DNA of 64,000 nt from Trichobilharzia regenti. Lineage: Eukaryota; Platyhelminthes; Trematoda; Strigeidida; Schistosomatidae. Below are positions 32,069-43,759 of the stretch, in pieces (positions within the stretch are counted from its first letter, which is position 1; the number at the start of each line of letters is the position of its first letter). The notes beneath the pieces were generated by a model. That model was given only the letters and a program-made list of their open reading frames with translations. It made no database searches and was not told where the DNA came from. The position numbers were made by a program, and so were the translations under genes. Location of the stretch: positions 82,594,319-82,658,318 of the forward strand of contig OX235264.1 of NCBI GenBank assembly GCA_944472135.2. The letters are read 5' to 3'.

Positions 32069-33385
32069 ATGCCTGGGTCAAAGAAGGGACAGAGTGTCTT
32101 GGATGCAAACAGGAAAGTAAGTCATGGTGACTTGTCTGTTAATTGTAACGATGTGTCTGATGTTAAGTATGACATGGTTGATGTTACTGTTTCGCCGTTC
32201 AGGGATAATAGGAACATCAAACTCCCTAAATTAGAACCACGATGTTTTGATGGAAACCCGGCTGATTATTTACAATTTGTAAAGGAGTTTGAGATCATGT
32301 TGAGTGGTTTTTTATTAAATGATGAATTGAAATTGATGTATTTGATGAGATATTGCACTGGAGATGCTGCAAGAGCTATACAGTGTTGTAAGTTTATGAA
32401 GCCAAAGGAGGGCTACGATGAGGCTATGAGCATATTACGCCAAAGGTTTGGAAGACCCTCGATGATTGCAGGGAAATTATTCGAGGCTGTTGAGGGTAAT
32501 GGTGGTCAGTTACAGGATGACTCCCAGGCACTCACTGAGTTTTTAGATAATTTGCTAATTTACAAGAATGGAATGATTTCGATGAATCGCGTGAGTGACC
32601 TCAACTCGAGTTTTATACTAGAAGTAATAGCAAGACGTCTACCTACTCGACTGCAAAGGAAGTGGGTGAAGATAAGCTCCCGTATGGAGGATGAGGGTAT
32701 CGAGCCAAAGTTTGATGATATCCTGAAACTGGTAAATACTAGTGTCAATCAATCTATGAGCAAGTTCGCCAGTCTGTTAGATCTCACCCATAGAATAGAG
32801 CAGTCTGAGGGTAAAACGCACTCATTGATGACGAATAAGCCTCAGAGAGGTGGATATCGAGAAGGCTCGATGATGTCTAGTAATGCATATAGATTTAGTG
32901 AGTGTAACAGGTTTCGTAGTACATCCTCAACAGATAAGTTGCAAGATGCAAGACAAACACGGTTGTGTTGTACTCGTTTGCAAGAGGTGCATACAAAGGT
33001 GAGCTGTGAACCAGTGAGCAAGTTCAGTGATAAGCTAAATGTAAACTCCAGGCCTTACTCCGAATTGTGTGACGATAACGGTGTGGTGAAGAAGTCTGTA
33101 GTTGCAACTGGTAAGCCGTTGCTGAATAGAGTGTCACAGAATAGAGTTACTGCTTCAGAGTGGAGTTCTGACTCCAAAAGTTTACAAAGTATAACTAGTC
33201 AGAGTGAAGATGTAAAACCTTTAATGATTTTTGAGGAGGAACCAAAATTGTCTACTTCTGTTATTAAAGAGTTTGAAAATGATGAAGTTGACGGTAAATT
33301 GGATATTTGTGATAATGATCATGATAGTGCAGATTTGTCTTTGGTTGATCATGATGAAATGGAGGGATATGCCTACTACTGCTAA
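32069..33385 (+). CDS. gag: BEL/Pao Gag (DUF1759-like) with polar C-terminal region
   Basis: 438 residues from ATG at 32069 (MPGSKKGQSVLD). The open frame upstream lies in the leader and is not taken as coding. Residues about 65-235 (LEPRCFDGNPADYLQFVKEF, LMRYCTGDAARAIQC, RQRFGRPSMIAGKLFEAV, RRLPTRLQRKW) are the DUF1759-type Gag of BEL/Pao elements. After about residue 250 the sequence is Ser/Asp/Lys-rich with no zinc knuckle. The frame ends at GYAYYC because of one extra base near 33360; A keeps the frame (HDEMRDMPTTAK), so C's stop is a lesion. Role: particle assembly. Confidence 0.82.
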   Translation: MPGSKKGQSVLDANRKVSHGDLSVNCNDVSDVKYDMVDVTVSPFRDNRNIKLPKLEPRCFDGNPADYLQFVKEFEIMLSGFLLNDELKLMYLMRYCTGDAARAIQCCKFMKPKEGYDEAMSILRQRFGRPSMIAGKLFEAVEGNGGQLQDDSQALTEFLDNLLIYKNGMISMNRVSDLNSSFILEVIARRLPTRLQRKWVKISSRMEDEGIEPKFDDILKLVNTSVNQSMSKFASLLDLTHRIEQSEGKTHSLMTNKPQRGGYREGSMMSSNAYRFSECNRFRSTSSTDKLQDARQTRLCCTRLQEVHTKVSCEPVSKFSDKLNVNSRPYSELCDDNGVVKKSVVATGKPLLNRVSQNRVTASEWSSDSKSLQSITSQSEDVKPLMIFEEEPKLSTSVIKEFENDEVDGKLDICDNDHDSADLSLVDHDEMEGYAYYC

Positions 33386-34025
33386 GTTAAATAAAGGTTC
33401 TGTACAACTTGAACGTGAAGTAGAAATAAATGCAGATTCAGTTGCAGAAGGCATGCATACTTGTGAGACCGTCAGTGGGAGTGATCAGCATGTAGCCCAC
33501 CTATCATCAGATGATAGTGCTAAACCCGAACTAGTAGTGAAAGACAGCAGTGGTGGTAATCTTGCAGTTGGACAACTATCTGAGAGCCGAACAAGAACAG
33601 CTTCTGATCCACCACTAAGTTCATCACCTTGTGTCACTCAGTCATCGTTGGTGTTTTCATCCACAATGAAACAGATGCCCATCAACTCAAGTATCTTGTG
33701 CAATGACTATGGTAGTATCAGTTCGTTTGAAAGGACGAATATCAATGGTCAGTTTAGTGTGGATAAGCCAAGTGTAAAGGAGAGAGTTATTGTTAAATTG
33801 ACTTGCACGAATAAAGGCATTTCTAGTTTCAAGTTACTATTTGAATGTTATTATCTTTGGTGTAAATTACTCTGTTTCTATACTTGGTTGATGAGATATG
33901 TCGTGTGTTTGTTGGTCATCTATATTCTACGATACAATGACATGGGCGTGTTGCCGTTCAGATTTGAGGATATAGCTCATAGAAGGAAGTTAGCAAATGA
34001 ACTCTGCGACGATTTTCCAACCTAG
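33365..34025 (+). pseudogene. Frameshifted continuation of element C Gag extension and pol remnant
   Basis: Continues in another frame with RDMPTTAKLNKGSVQLE, DSSGGNLAVGQLSES and KERVIVKLTCTNKG, all matching A's 17251-18312 ORF. The last part (KLLCFYTWLMRYVV, FRFEDIAH) matches the region between RNase H and integrase in B (around 7990-8100: KLLKAVAWLTRYV, LRVEDI), and ELCDDFPT joins to the end of B's pol. It therefore marks the internal deletion of pol. The polar part has no recognised fold. Confidence 0.65.
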
Positions 34026-34490
34026 AGCGTCAACCTGAGAAGGGTTGTAGGCGTACTGCTGTAAGTCCTACAATTCTTCAAAGGGTAGCGCATCAATGAG
34101 CAGTCCAATGTGCTTGGTGTGTGATTTTGTACATATGTTCATGTTGTATATACTGAATTGATATCATCTGTCATCTAGCTGTTGGTAATTCTGTTTGTGT
34201 CCGGACGACTTCCACTTGTATCATCAACCTGAGAAGGAATGTAGGCGTACTGCTGTAAGTCCTACAGTTCTTCAAGGGTAGTTTGTCGTGTCAGAATCCA
34301 CAACATTTGATGTAGTCATTGTACATATGTTTGTGTTAAATAGTTGTGTGAGTTCCAATTATTGTAATTGTTGGTTAATCTTGTTTGTGTCCGGACATTC
34401 CACAACTTACAATCGTCAACCTGTGAAGGGTTGCGGGCGTACTGGTGTAAGTCCTGCAATTCTTCAAAGGAATTCCATCAAGACATGATC
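34022..34490 (+). repeat. Three-copy tandem repeat (about 190 bp period), element C
   Basis: Copies begin near 34028, 34224 and 34415 with CAACCTG(A/T)GAAGG and a TGTAGG...CCTACA stem-like core (third copy changed to TGCGGG/CCTGCA). Same array as 15047-15490. Confidence 0.8.
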
Positions 34491-35175
34491 GGCGAGGTTG
34501 TTTGTACTGTTTGTATATATGTGTTGTGTGTTCTATCAATTGGTGTTTTTGGATTCATTGTGTTTACTTGTTGTTTTCGTGTCTCGTTGTTATTGCGTAA
34601 TTTTGTTAAAATTTTCGTCGTGATTACTTCTGAAGTTGTTTCGAGTCTTCTACGTCCATGAATGAATTGATTGATGTTAGAGACAGCAGATGGGTCGTAT
34701 ACGCCGGGGAGGCTAGGCTATTGCTGAGAATGAAATGCGCACGGAGATAATTGTTAGCTGCGATCTGACACGCCGGGGAGAAAGAGTGTAAACGACTGAG
34801 GCTCGCATGCGTCACCGCTACTAGAACTGAGGCAGAATGAGTGACAAGCGATTTCAATGGTAATTGGTAGTGGGTAACTAAGAGGATGTGCGTAGAGTAT
34901 CGTGAGGTCCTGCCATGGTCACTTTGCATTCTGCAAGAGTCATTCTAGCAAATGGCGATTGTGTTGCAAGATGTCAAGAGGAGGTCTCTGTCTGGAGGCG
35001 CAGGTCGTCATTGATGTGTGAGATTGTGCTGTGGGTATGCTTGTGGTGTGTTGGCTTTTCTGTTTGTTTTCCATTTCAGCTCTGTCCGTGTGACCCAGGT
35101 TCTCGCAATCGCATCCAAGTCAACGTGCATTGGTCGTGAAGGAAAAAAGGGTTGGATCCCTTTTTTGCCGGGGAG

Positions 35176-35542
35176 TGTCAATGGAGTTGAAGATTGAACG
35201 ATCAATTCATGGTTGTTTGCTCAAAATCAACTTCCTCGATTTTCGCGGAGGCATCAATACGACAGTCATCGTCTCATCGGTCGCTGTTCAGAAAGAAGAC
35301 TGAAACATCGTCAGAAGTAACAACGATTTATTATTGTAATATTTGTTTACAGACCTTAGTTTGCTTAGTTCGCTTATTCCTTTTATATGTTGGTGTAACA
35401 ATAAACAAATATCAAACGGCAGATCGGTGTTTTGGTTTATGCGTCCGTTATAACTAAGCGTTTCTGAGAAATCTTCTAAGAACAGCGTGGGCCCGAGCGT
35501 AGCGAGAGCTGGGCATTAACGGTTTATGAGACTTTGCTGACA
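35176..35542 (+). repeat. 3' LTR of element C
   Basis: 367 bp, followed by TSD gtgta at 35543-35547. Confidence 0.92.
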
Positions 35543-35547
35543 GTGTA

Positions 35548-36060
35548 TAATGCTAGCCATATTGAAATTATCATGAAAACTATGGTATTTTCGACGAAAA
35601 TATAGTCTTTCTCAAGCATTAATGTTGTTGTTCTTCTTTTCCACCAGAGCAAGAAGACTTCACGGTAGGAAGGGATACGAATAACAGAGTCCATTATTCT
35701 ATCTAGGTAGCTAAGTTAAAATAGACCGGAACAATGCTTAGATAAAAATCGTCATGAATTACTTAGGTGATGTTTCAGTAAGAAGGGGCTTCAAAGATCT
35801 GAAAGATTAGAACATGTAGACGCGCCGATCTGTAGAATGTCCCACGAATTTCCGCGTGGCCCATGAGGTGGCATCCTGAAATGGAGCTGAGCAGGCTTGT
35901 GGATGTTAGGGGCAGAAGCATTTAAAAATTTAGCTCCGTAAAGTCACTTTTGTTTTTAATTGAATTTGAAATTTTCCCGTCAATTGATTGGACCGAAGTG
36001 CTCGATCTTAGGTTGACATGCCGGCTTCTTCTGCAGATGCTTCGAAGATATCTGGGCATA
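35548..36060. other. Spacer without recognised gene
   Basis: No ORF or repeat recognised; it continues the sequence left of element C. Confidence 0.5.
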
Positions 36061-36074
36061 TAATTGAAAATTAA

Positions 36075-36295
36075 TTGGTGGATGGTGACTAACAATGGAA
36101 TCTGGGATGCACATTTCGTCCTATGCGGGACTCGTCAGCTGAATGTAGCTGCATTTTCCAGTGAATGATGATAATCCCACCGAGGCTCGAACTCAAACCC
36201 CATAGTGAAACTCAGGTAAATCAAGCTGGCTAGTCCCAAATAGGGCGAAATACGCATCCTGGATTCCACTGCTAGTCACCATCCACCAATTAAAT
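36075..36295. repeat. Head-to-head Smalpha-like SINE pair with hammerhead relics
   Basis: Minus strand: a GTTCGAGCCTC B-box-like motif, then CTGACGAGTCC, a CGCATA loop, GGACGAAAT, and GTGCATC as the putative cleavage triplet (AUC). This is a hammerhead with core CUGA-N-GA and GAAA intact, stem II GUCC/GGAC and stem III AUG/CAU; stem I is mostly lost. Plus strand: CTGGCTAGTCCC, AAATAGGGCGAAA, TACGCATCC, the same motif with the CUGAUGA core mutated. The arms share GGTGGATGGTGACTA on both sides. Schistosome Smalpha SINEs carry hammerhead ribozymes (established). Confidence 0.7.
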
Positions 36296-36299
36296 CCCA

Positions 36300-37331
36300 A
36301 TTATTGTTTTTTGTGAAGGATCTAGACTAATGTTTAATTCTCGAACCGTCGATAATGCATGTAGCTGCCCCACAGATCGGAACGATTCTCATTTTTGATC
36401 ACCATATATGTTGACTAGCATGAGCCAACGCCCCTCCTTTTTGAAGTTAAGCTCTGAGATTTTTCGCGGTTTATGTAGTTGTAGTACTGTGCTGCTATAA
36501 TCCCCTCGAAATCATGCAGCGTGCTGCACATTAATAGCTCTCATTACGAATACTTCCCATTAGGTGATCAGATACATCGATACCTCAAGACATTCTTAGC
36601 GGTATTATCATTACACATAGCCGGTATAAATCAGATCCTTTAGGAGACGGGAAATCTCACTACATGGATGCGTTAGAGGAAAAGTAGAAGTTTAGAATTT
36701 CTACATTTTTAGAAGGCTACTAAATGCGAAATGTCCTTCTTGTATTTGGGACCTCTTCTTTCATACATCTTGCCAGGGTTATCCTACGGAAGCTTCAACA
36801 TGTTATTCATGGGTGCCGACGCCTCGGGCCATGCACGTTACCACCAGGAGGATTTATTGCATATCATTAACAGCTGTAGAGTCTTAGTTCGATGCTACGC
36901 TAGTTCACTGATAAATCATAGTTTCAAATGCTTCTTAGTTGGAATTCTGTAATAAAGTTTTTGTGACGTACGTAATATCAACGCCATAATGCACTACATT
37001 TGTAATACTTGTTTCATAAAATGTTGCCTAATACCGACATGCGCCGAGGGCAATGGTTTAAGGAGGAAGCAAGTTCAAAAGTTAAGTGTATATTTCTTCA
37101 TTTTCACGATATCATGCTAGACACACTTGGTCTATTTAATGGAACGCTACCATCTTCAGTAAATCTCTCAAACCGCCAGAGAAACTTCAAGACACAGAAA
37201 ATATATTGGAAATACAAAAACTTCAAATAAAAACAATCTTATTCTTCGCTCGAATCAGGGAGGCTAAATGACACAGCGGGTTGGTGAAAGCCAGACTTAG
37301 GGAAGCCAGTCAGCCGATGTGTCCTCTCTCT
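36300..37331. other. Spacer without recognised gene
   Basis: Two short plus-strand ORFs (73 codons each) have no family resemblance. Nothing else seen. Confidence 0.5.
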
Positions 37332-39185
37332 ATGAAAGCAAAAGTAAGAATTGGTACGTGGAATGTCTACACAATATACGAGACTAAGGAGGCTGCCCAT
37401 GCAGCCAAAGAAATGCGAATATGTGGCCTAGAAGTACTGGATATCTGAGAAAGATGAAATGGATGTTGAGTGACAACATTGTCAACAGGAGAATCAATAA
37501 TCTACTCCGGTCACCAAGATGACAACCACAAACACACTGGGGGAGTGGCTATGGTTATGTCACCAGTGGTAGCCAAAGCCCTTATGCAGTGGGAACCAAC
37601 TTTATCCAGAATTATGACAGCGAGATTCTGCTCCAAAGGAAGGAAAGTCACAATCATCCACTGCTACGGAGCTACAAACAACGCTGAACAAGAGAAGAAG
37701 GAGGTTTTTTACAGACAACTGCAAAAAGTAATGGACAACGTCTGAAATGGTGACATCAAAATCGTCATCGGAGATATGAACACCAGTTGAATGGGAAGAG
37801 AACTAGTCATAGGTCGAGAGGCTCTCGGAGAAATGAATGAGAACGGAGAATTATTCGCAGCCATCTGTTCTTTCTACGATTTGGTGATCGGAGGGAGTGT
37901 GTACAAGCACAAGTATATACACAAAGCAAAATAAATTTCGCCTGAAGGGCAATTCAGTTGCTGATAAAATTGCAACTCTACGCATCATCAATGAACAAAG
38001 CATAGAATGGGAGTCAAACCTGTACCTCAACTTCATCGGCTTCGAGAAGGCCTTCGACATACAGCGGTAAAAGTACTTTGGAAACTACTTCAACATTAAG
38101 GCGTACCTCAAGTCTTTGCCAACCTCATTCAACAGCTATATGATAAATTCACGTGTCAGGTGATTCACAGTGGGGGACTCAGGGCGTTCCAGGTGCATAC
38201 AGAACTAAGACAGGCTAGCTGCCTATTATCACCGATGATATCCCTAATTATGGCGGACTTAATTATGCACTAGACTGTACGTTGGGAGCGAGGAGACAGA
38301 AGTACTCTGGACGACCGATAAGAAGGCTTCGGAAGATATGAATTTCGCGCGTAGATGATATATGCCTAATGTCACGCAAACTTGAAGACTTACAGGCGAA
38401 AATCAACAAACTGGCTGAAGAGGCAGTGAAAACAGGACTGCAGGTGAACGCAAAGAAGACGGAGGTGATGCAGATAACCAACAACAACAGAGAACTAACG
38501 ACCAGCACCATTCACCATCAGCGGAAGAGATTTAAAAGACACTTATCTCGGAAGCATCGTTTCCACCAGAGGCAGCTGGAATGGAAGAAGATCTCAAAGC
38601 CAGCTAGAGCTGAAAAGGCAAGATACACATGCCTTCATCAACCTGAAACCAGTTAAGAAGTCTTCCACACTCGGCATAAGGAACACGCTTTGCATTTTCA
38701 ACGCCACTGTGAAGACGGTTCTCCAATACGCGTCAGAAACCTGATCAGCGTGTCACGATATGGGTTCCCAACAGGCTGCAGACTTTCATGAACAGCTACC
38801 CGCTTCGCAGGCTCTATAGTGAAGATCAAATTGCCAGAAAGAATAAGCAATAAGAAACTATGGGAACGAACCAACCAATAGCAGAGCGTTCAACAAATAT
38901 GTGGGCAAAAATGGAGATGGATCGGGCATACATTTAAGAGGCCGCCGAATGAAATCGCACGCAAGGCAGGCCATAGCTTGAGTGGAATCCCAGTAGGAAG
39001 CGACAAGTGGGCCGTCTCAGGGTGGCATGGAGGAGATCGTGTGAGGGAGAGATGACAGAATTCGGTCAACAGTGGACCCATCTGAAAAGGACAGCACAAA
39101 AGAGAATACAGGAAAGATGTGTTGTTAAAGTCCTATGTTCCACTCGGAACTCAAGGGAATGATGATATAATAATAAATATGATAA
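37332..39185 (+). pseudogene. Decayed RTE-type non-LTR retrotransposon
   Basis: Starts MKAKVRIGTWNVYTIYETK, the beginning of RTE endonucleases, then HTGGVAMVMSPVVAKAL, VTIIHCYGATNN and IVIGDMNT. Degenerate RT pieces follow (YLNFIGFEKAFDI and a stretch like VKTGLQVNAKKTEVMQI). The C-terminal end shows the usual GEMTEFGQQWTHLKR-like region. The 3' end carries AATGATGATATAATAATAA, a typical RTE tail. Many frameshifts, stops and deletions (RT core mostly missing). Closest in style to SR2/SjR2-like or SR3-like elements; the family is not certain. Confidence 0.75.
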
Positions 39186-40207
39186 AATATAAATGTATTG
39201 CAATAACCATAAATCACTTCGTTTTCATATAGACAACTCACACACAGGCTAAATGAGTTGTTATTATCCCTTTAGTGCGGCTAAATTTCACTTAGCTTCA
39301 GTCTTCATGAATCATGGGTAAAACACTCATCAACAATGCTTGTTCAGTATATTAGTATCACAGTTTGGTCTTGCACTGCTGCGCAATTGCTGTCAATGTT
39401 CGTGGACACTGAACGGATGTCCAACGACCCTAAGTATTCGAAGTGACCTCGTTTTCAACGGAGGTAACAGCCACTGTTATAACTCTAACACTCACCCGCC
39501 GACAGAATGCCAGAGAGGTGAGACTGACAGTTTTAATGTATATAAGTTGACGTATTTTTAGTACATTTATAGCGATCACCCATGAATTTGATGACTACGC
39601 TGTTGAACACCTGACTTTTCCATGTTATTTTGTTGTTGAGTTTTGACTTTCCTACTTGTCTTTATTATCAGACACACTGGGCTTCAGTTGGTAGTTAGGT
39701 TCCTAAATAGCATTTTGAGTTCTGGAGGGGTTTTTTCCAGGAAGAGCAATATTTCTCGATAGCGATTATTGACAATTTCTGAAATAGACACATGATAATT
39801 CTTTTGGGCAGGAAACTATCTGGAAATCTCGTCTATCGATTCAATAATCTATTCTGACCTTCAGCATAAGTGGGAAAATCTAGTATCACAGCCACTGCAC
39901 GGATAATTTCCAGCAAAGGTACAGGCTTCAACCCCAAACCCGAAGTAAGAGCAGAACTGTCCTAAGTAGGCTTGCACCAGAAATGAAGCCGTTGAAAGCA
40001 ATGAAAGATTGCTGCACTATTTTACAGCAACAACAAGCGATTGCAATACATACCTTCAATTTTGAGATTGTCCGGAGTCTAGACCCTGAGAATAAGGTGG
40101 CTGAACGCAAAACAGTTGGCAGCTAACAGTGTGCATTCAAACGGCGAAACATATGAGAGCTTAATATTAACTACCAAATGGTCTTATTCACCTATAATTG
40201 TAAAACA
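39186..40207. other. Spacer without recognised gene
   Basis: No convincing ORF, repeat or RNA gene recognised. Confidence 0.5.
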
Positions 40208-40212
40208 GCATC

Positions 40213-40563
40213 TGTCAGCCAACGCTCATAAACTGTCAATGTCCAGCTCTTACCACGCTGAACCTCACGCTGTCCCTAGAAGGCTTTCAGAAACAGTTGT
40301 AATAACCAATGCGAAGCAACCAGAACACAGATTGGCGACTCAAGAATCCTTTATTCTTACGCCAACGTGTAACCAACAATAAGGTCATTACACGAGGTCT
40401 AAGAATAAATGTTAAAACAATAAATCACGCTAATACTTATGACAGTTTTTGATCTTCCACTAAACAGCGAACGATAAGACGATGACTCCCGCGAAAAATA
40501 TGGAGGAGTTGGGTTTGAGCAAACAACCACGAATTGATCGTTCAATCTTCAACTACGTTGACA
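40213..40563 (-). repeat. Solo BEL LTR, minus strand
   Basis: 351 bp. The minus strand runs from TGTCAACGTAGTTGAAG to GCGTTGGCTGACA. Target duplication gcatc at 40208-40212 and 40564-40568. More diverged than the LTRs of element C, so older. Confidence 0.88.
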
Positions 40564-40568
40564 GCATC

Positions 40569-41150
40569 TAAAGTAAAAAAAAGTAAAGTAAAAATTTACT
40601 ATTTGGAAGTACAATAATAGACGCAACATGGAGAATGGCGTTAGTAGATGATTAAAATAAAGCTATCGTCCTGGGAGACACACGGTTTCTCGGACTGAAC
40701 ATTACGACATATTTTCAGGATAACAGCCCCACTAGCTACAAACATGAGTACCTGTCATGACAGTCTCACTTCATGGATAAGCAGTGTTACGTCTTCGGCA
40801 ACCCCGATCCTGCGGTTCTCTGTAGCAGCGTGTATAGCGACAAAGGGAATACCAAGTGGGGTCCATTAAACTGCAATACTACCGGCAATTCATACTGTAT
40901 TCCTGACAACAGTATGTCTCAAGTTCATGCCACAGTTACATTTGTTACATGTTATACCAGTATTGACGATCACCTATTTTTGTTTCGGATGTCAATATCT
41001 GTATACAACTGAAATTTCGGGAAAATGTAGATGGAATAAAGGATATGATAGTGAAAATCATCGAGAAGTCGGCGTCAGGAACGCATAATAAGGAAGAAGG
41101 ATAAACTGTTTTCAAAAGAGGCAATATAACGAGACACTTATACATCTATA
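40569..41150. other. Spacer without recognised gene
   Basis: Short ORFs only; nothing recognised. Confidence 0.5.
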
Positions 41151-41154
41151 TATT

Positions 41155-41566
41155 GCATGGAGGATTTAATCATGAGCTGACATCAGTTAGAGAACCACTG
41201 GAAAACCTGGGAGTAGTGGACAGCTGTTTTGTCCTAGTTTGGGACTCCTCATCAGTACGCACCCACCGGGATTCGAACCCAGGACCTTCTGGTTACAAGG
41301 CGAGCTCGTAGACCATTGAGCCACTGGGACCCGATCCAATGGTCCTTGAATTCTAACTTCTGCCAGTTCACGACATAGCGCGACCACTTAGTAATGTCTT
41401 CTTCGATGAGTTACTGCCTCATCTTCGACCTGCTGTACCCTACTGGTCACGGCTTCCCACTAGAACCCCAGGTTAACTGGCTGAATAGGGCCAGTCACTA
41501 GTGAGCATCAGATGAATTTTCAGTGGTTCTCTAACTGATGTCAGCTCATGATTAAATCCTCCATGC
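41155..41566. repeat. SINE with tRNA-like head, hammerhead-like core and inverted flanks
   Basis: Minus strand: a tRNA-like head (41332-41255) with A-box-like TGGCTCAATGGTC and B-box GGTTCGAATCC, then ACTGATGAGGAGTCCC, AAACTAGGACAAAAC, AGCTGTCC, a hammerhead-like core with CUGAUGAG intact but GAAA changed to AAAA. The unit is bounded by an inverted repeat of about 46 identical bases, at 41155-41204 and 41517-41566 (one extra base in the left arm). The tRNA-like part is not a functional tRNA: its ends do not pair. Confidence 0.75.
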
Positions 41567-43759
41567 AATCAAACAAAATCCCTACAAAAACCAATACTTG
41601 AAAATAACTATATATATATGTTATATTAATTTCTTCCAATAGCAACAACTTCAATGACGCGTAATTTCCGTAATTTTCGAAGTCTGGTGACATAAGTCAA
41701 ATTGTTAATGGCAACTCAATATCATCCCAATAATTTCCGAAATTAAATCTCTACATAAATTTACTTGCAAGCATTTTCCATTACAAATAAATGGCATGCC
41801 GCACTTCTCTTATTTAATTTGAGTGAAACATGGAAAACGAAAGTCAGTCTTTAAACGGACTATCACTAGACTGGTGACAGTAGTAAACATGGGTTTAATG
41901 GCTTATATTTGAGAGGAAAATTGTGAATAAACTTTCGAAGAAGATGGAAAAATGAGAAAAATTGGCCTTGCTTTACTTAAAACGATTTTCGTCAATATAT
42001 TAACTGATTAAAATTGTCCACTTCCCCCACGTTTTCCTGCTTCGCCCATGTTCATTCTTCAGATGGATGGCTTCATCTGAGTCTGATTTCCTACTAGGCA
42101 GTGGCGGGTTTGTTACTTTAGAGTTGTAGGATCCCGTTATCTTTAGTCGTTTGTATATCATAAAATTGTCTTTTTATCTCTCGTAATGCTCTCCCCAACT
42201 CGTTTCCTCAGTACTGTGAAAACCATATCTACTCTCTATTTCAATATGCATATGCTCAGTGGTTTATCTTCCATTTAACAATCCTCTCCGCCTTACACCG
42301 GCTTCCGTGTATACTCAGAGTAAGATTCCTCGTTCTGCCCATTCTTTCCTTCTACGAAGACAGTACAGGTTACCTCTAACATCACCTTTACAGAGTTTCA
42401 GCATTTTTCTACATATGTTCTTTCCGTTACGATGGTTAAAGGCGAAGGTTATTTTCCTATTGACTTTCATGAGGGTGTCATCTGTCGAGTTGTCAGCTCC
42501 ATACATTCCCAGCCCACAGCTCATGGAGCCACTATGAGAATAATTGCTGCAACTCAAAATATTACGCACACTAACCGACTCGAAAATATGAAAAGACAGG
42601 TTGCCGTTCCAAGGATTGTTTATTCATCCACTGACATTGTACTAGGACTAGAAGGTTAATGCAGCACAAAGTTCGTAAATAAGCACCAGTTTAATTAACA
42701 CCAGCACTTATGGTCATTTTCCCCAGTCTACCGCCAAATAATGAATGATTAGACTACGGTTACAATTGCTGTCTCCCGCGGAAGATGAGATCCATTCAAG
42801 TAAACAAGCCACACGTGTCTCTTCACTCAATGTTCACCAACTTGTATATATCCATGTGCTTGTAAACACTTAATCTAATCACTATGTGAATAAATGTGCA
42901 GAAATCTCATATATTTTGCTGGACGCCTCTAAACTGATTATCCATTCTCTCCGGGAGCTATCTGTCCCCAGTTGGTTCCAGAAAATTAATGTACCATCAC
43001 AGCTTGTAGTTTATTTAGTGAGTCCACCTACATTCCGGATTCTCCCGCAGATTTTCAACACTTCTGCTACCTATCTTCTTATCTCTTCCAATGTTCGAGA
43101 AGCCTTTTCATCTTCAAACATTGCGTGGACATTCGGTATCTCCATACTCATTGTTACTTAAATCGAAAGATGTTTGTGTCATGAGGTCTTACGAAGGCCT
43201 TCACCTACTAATGTGTTCAATCCAGATTTCAGGGAGGGGATAAAATTCCTTTTTGATTATTGTTTGAGGCTGTTGTAACACGGACGTTTTCCTTATGTTG
43301 GGATTGCTAGCTTCACACTCAACCTTTTCACTTCGGAATCTTGGGAGAGACTAATGGACTAGGTAGTTCTAATACACTTTTGTACACCTGAAAAATATCT
43401 GATTTAAGGTCTATTTTTCGAGTAAATCTGGAAGAGGACCTCCCTTTTCACTGTGCAAACTAGACTGGGAATTGTAGGTTTACTTTTTTTTAATGCTTAT
43501 TTTAATTTTAGCCGTCGATAGTTAGGTTGGAGACCAACATATCTCCAAGTGATGAATAACTGATGTGAATTGTGCTGAAAGTGCAGCTGAAATGCTCGGC
43601 AATCAGCAGACACCCATAATTTTCCGTTATTAAACAGAATTTATATTGGATTTTGTTTTAGCTCTTACTATGGACCATTTAATCTTGATTCATACATATA
43701 TTGACCTTGTTCCGTCGGCCTAGAATAAGTCACTCACCCGCGGCGGCTTAAAAGTAACA
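41567..43759. other. Upstream region of the LMF gene, no gene recognised
   Basis: 2.2 kb with short ORFs that show no family resemblance. Presumably holds the 5' UTR and promoter of the downstream gene, but no clear core promoter motif could be assigned. Confidence 0.5.

Larger units (their letters stand above)
31559..35542 (+). mobile_element. BEL-derived gag-only element C, complete with LTRs and TSD
   Basis: 3984 bp with 367-bp LTRs at 31559-31925 and 35176-35542 (about eight differences by eye) and target duplication gtgta at 31554-31558 and 35543-35547. The internal part has a Gag ORF, a polar unassigned region in a shifted frame, a short remnant of B-like pol (WLMRYVVCLL ... FRFEDI, and ELCDDFPT), three copies of the 190-bp repeat and about 690 bp of 3' non-coding DNA. 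No protease, RT, RNase H or integrase. It is therefore a non-autonomous BEL derivative. It shares its LTR type and 3' repeats with A and B. Confidence 0.9.

Noticed and set aside
36731..37230. Two 73-codon ORFs as possible small genes
   Set aside because: No family resemblance, no splice signals around them, and length expected by chance in this composition.
41255..41332. Possible tRNA gene on the minus strand (anticodon-like TGT)
   Set aside because: The acceptor ends do not pair, no CCA-compatible end, and it is continuous with a hammerhead-like SINE body.
42259..42659. Overlapping ORFs of 75-92 codons upstream of LMF on both strands
   Set aside because: Three overlapping frames on both strands, none with recognisable motifs.
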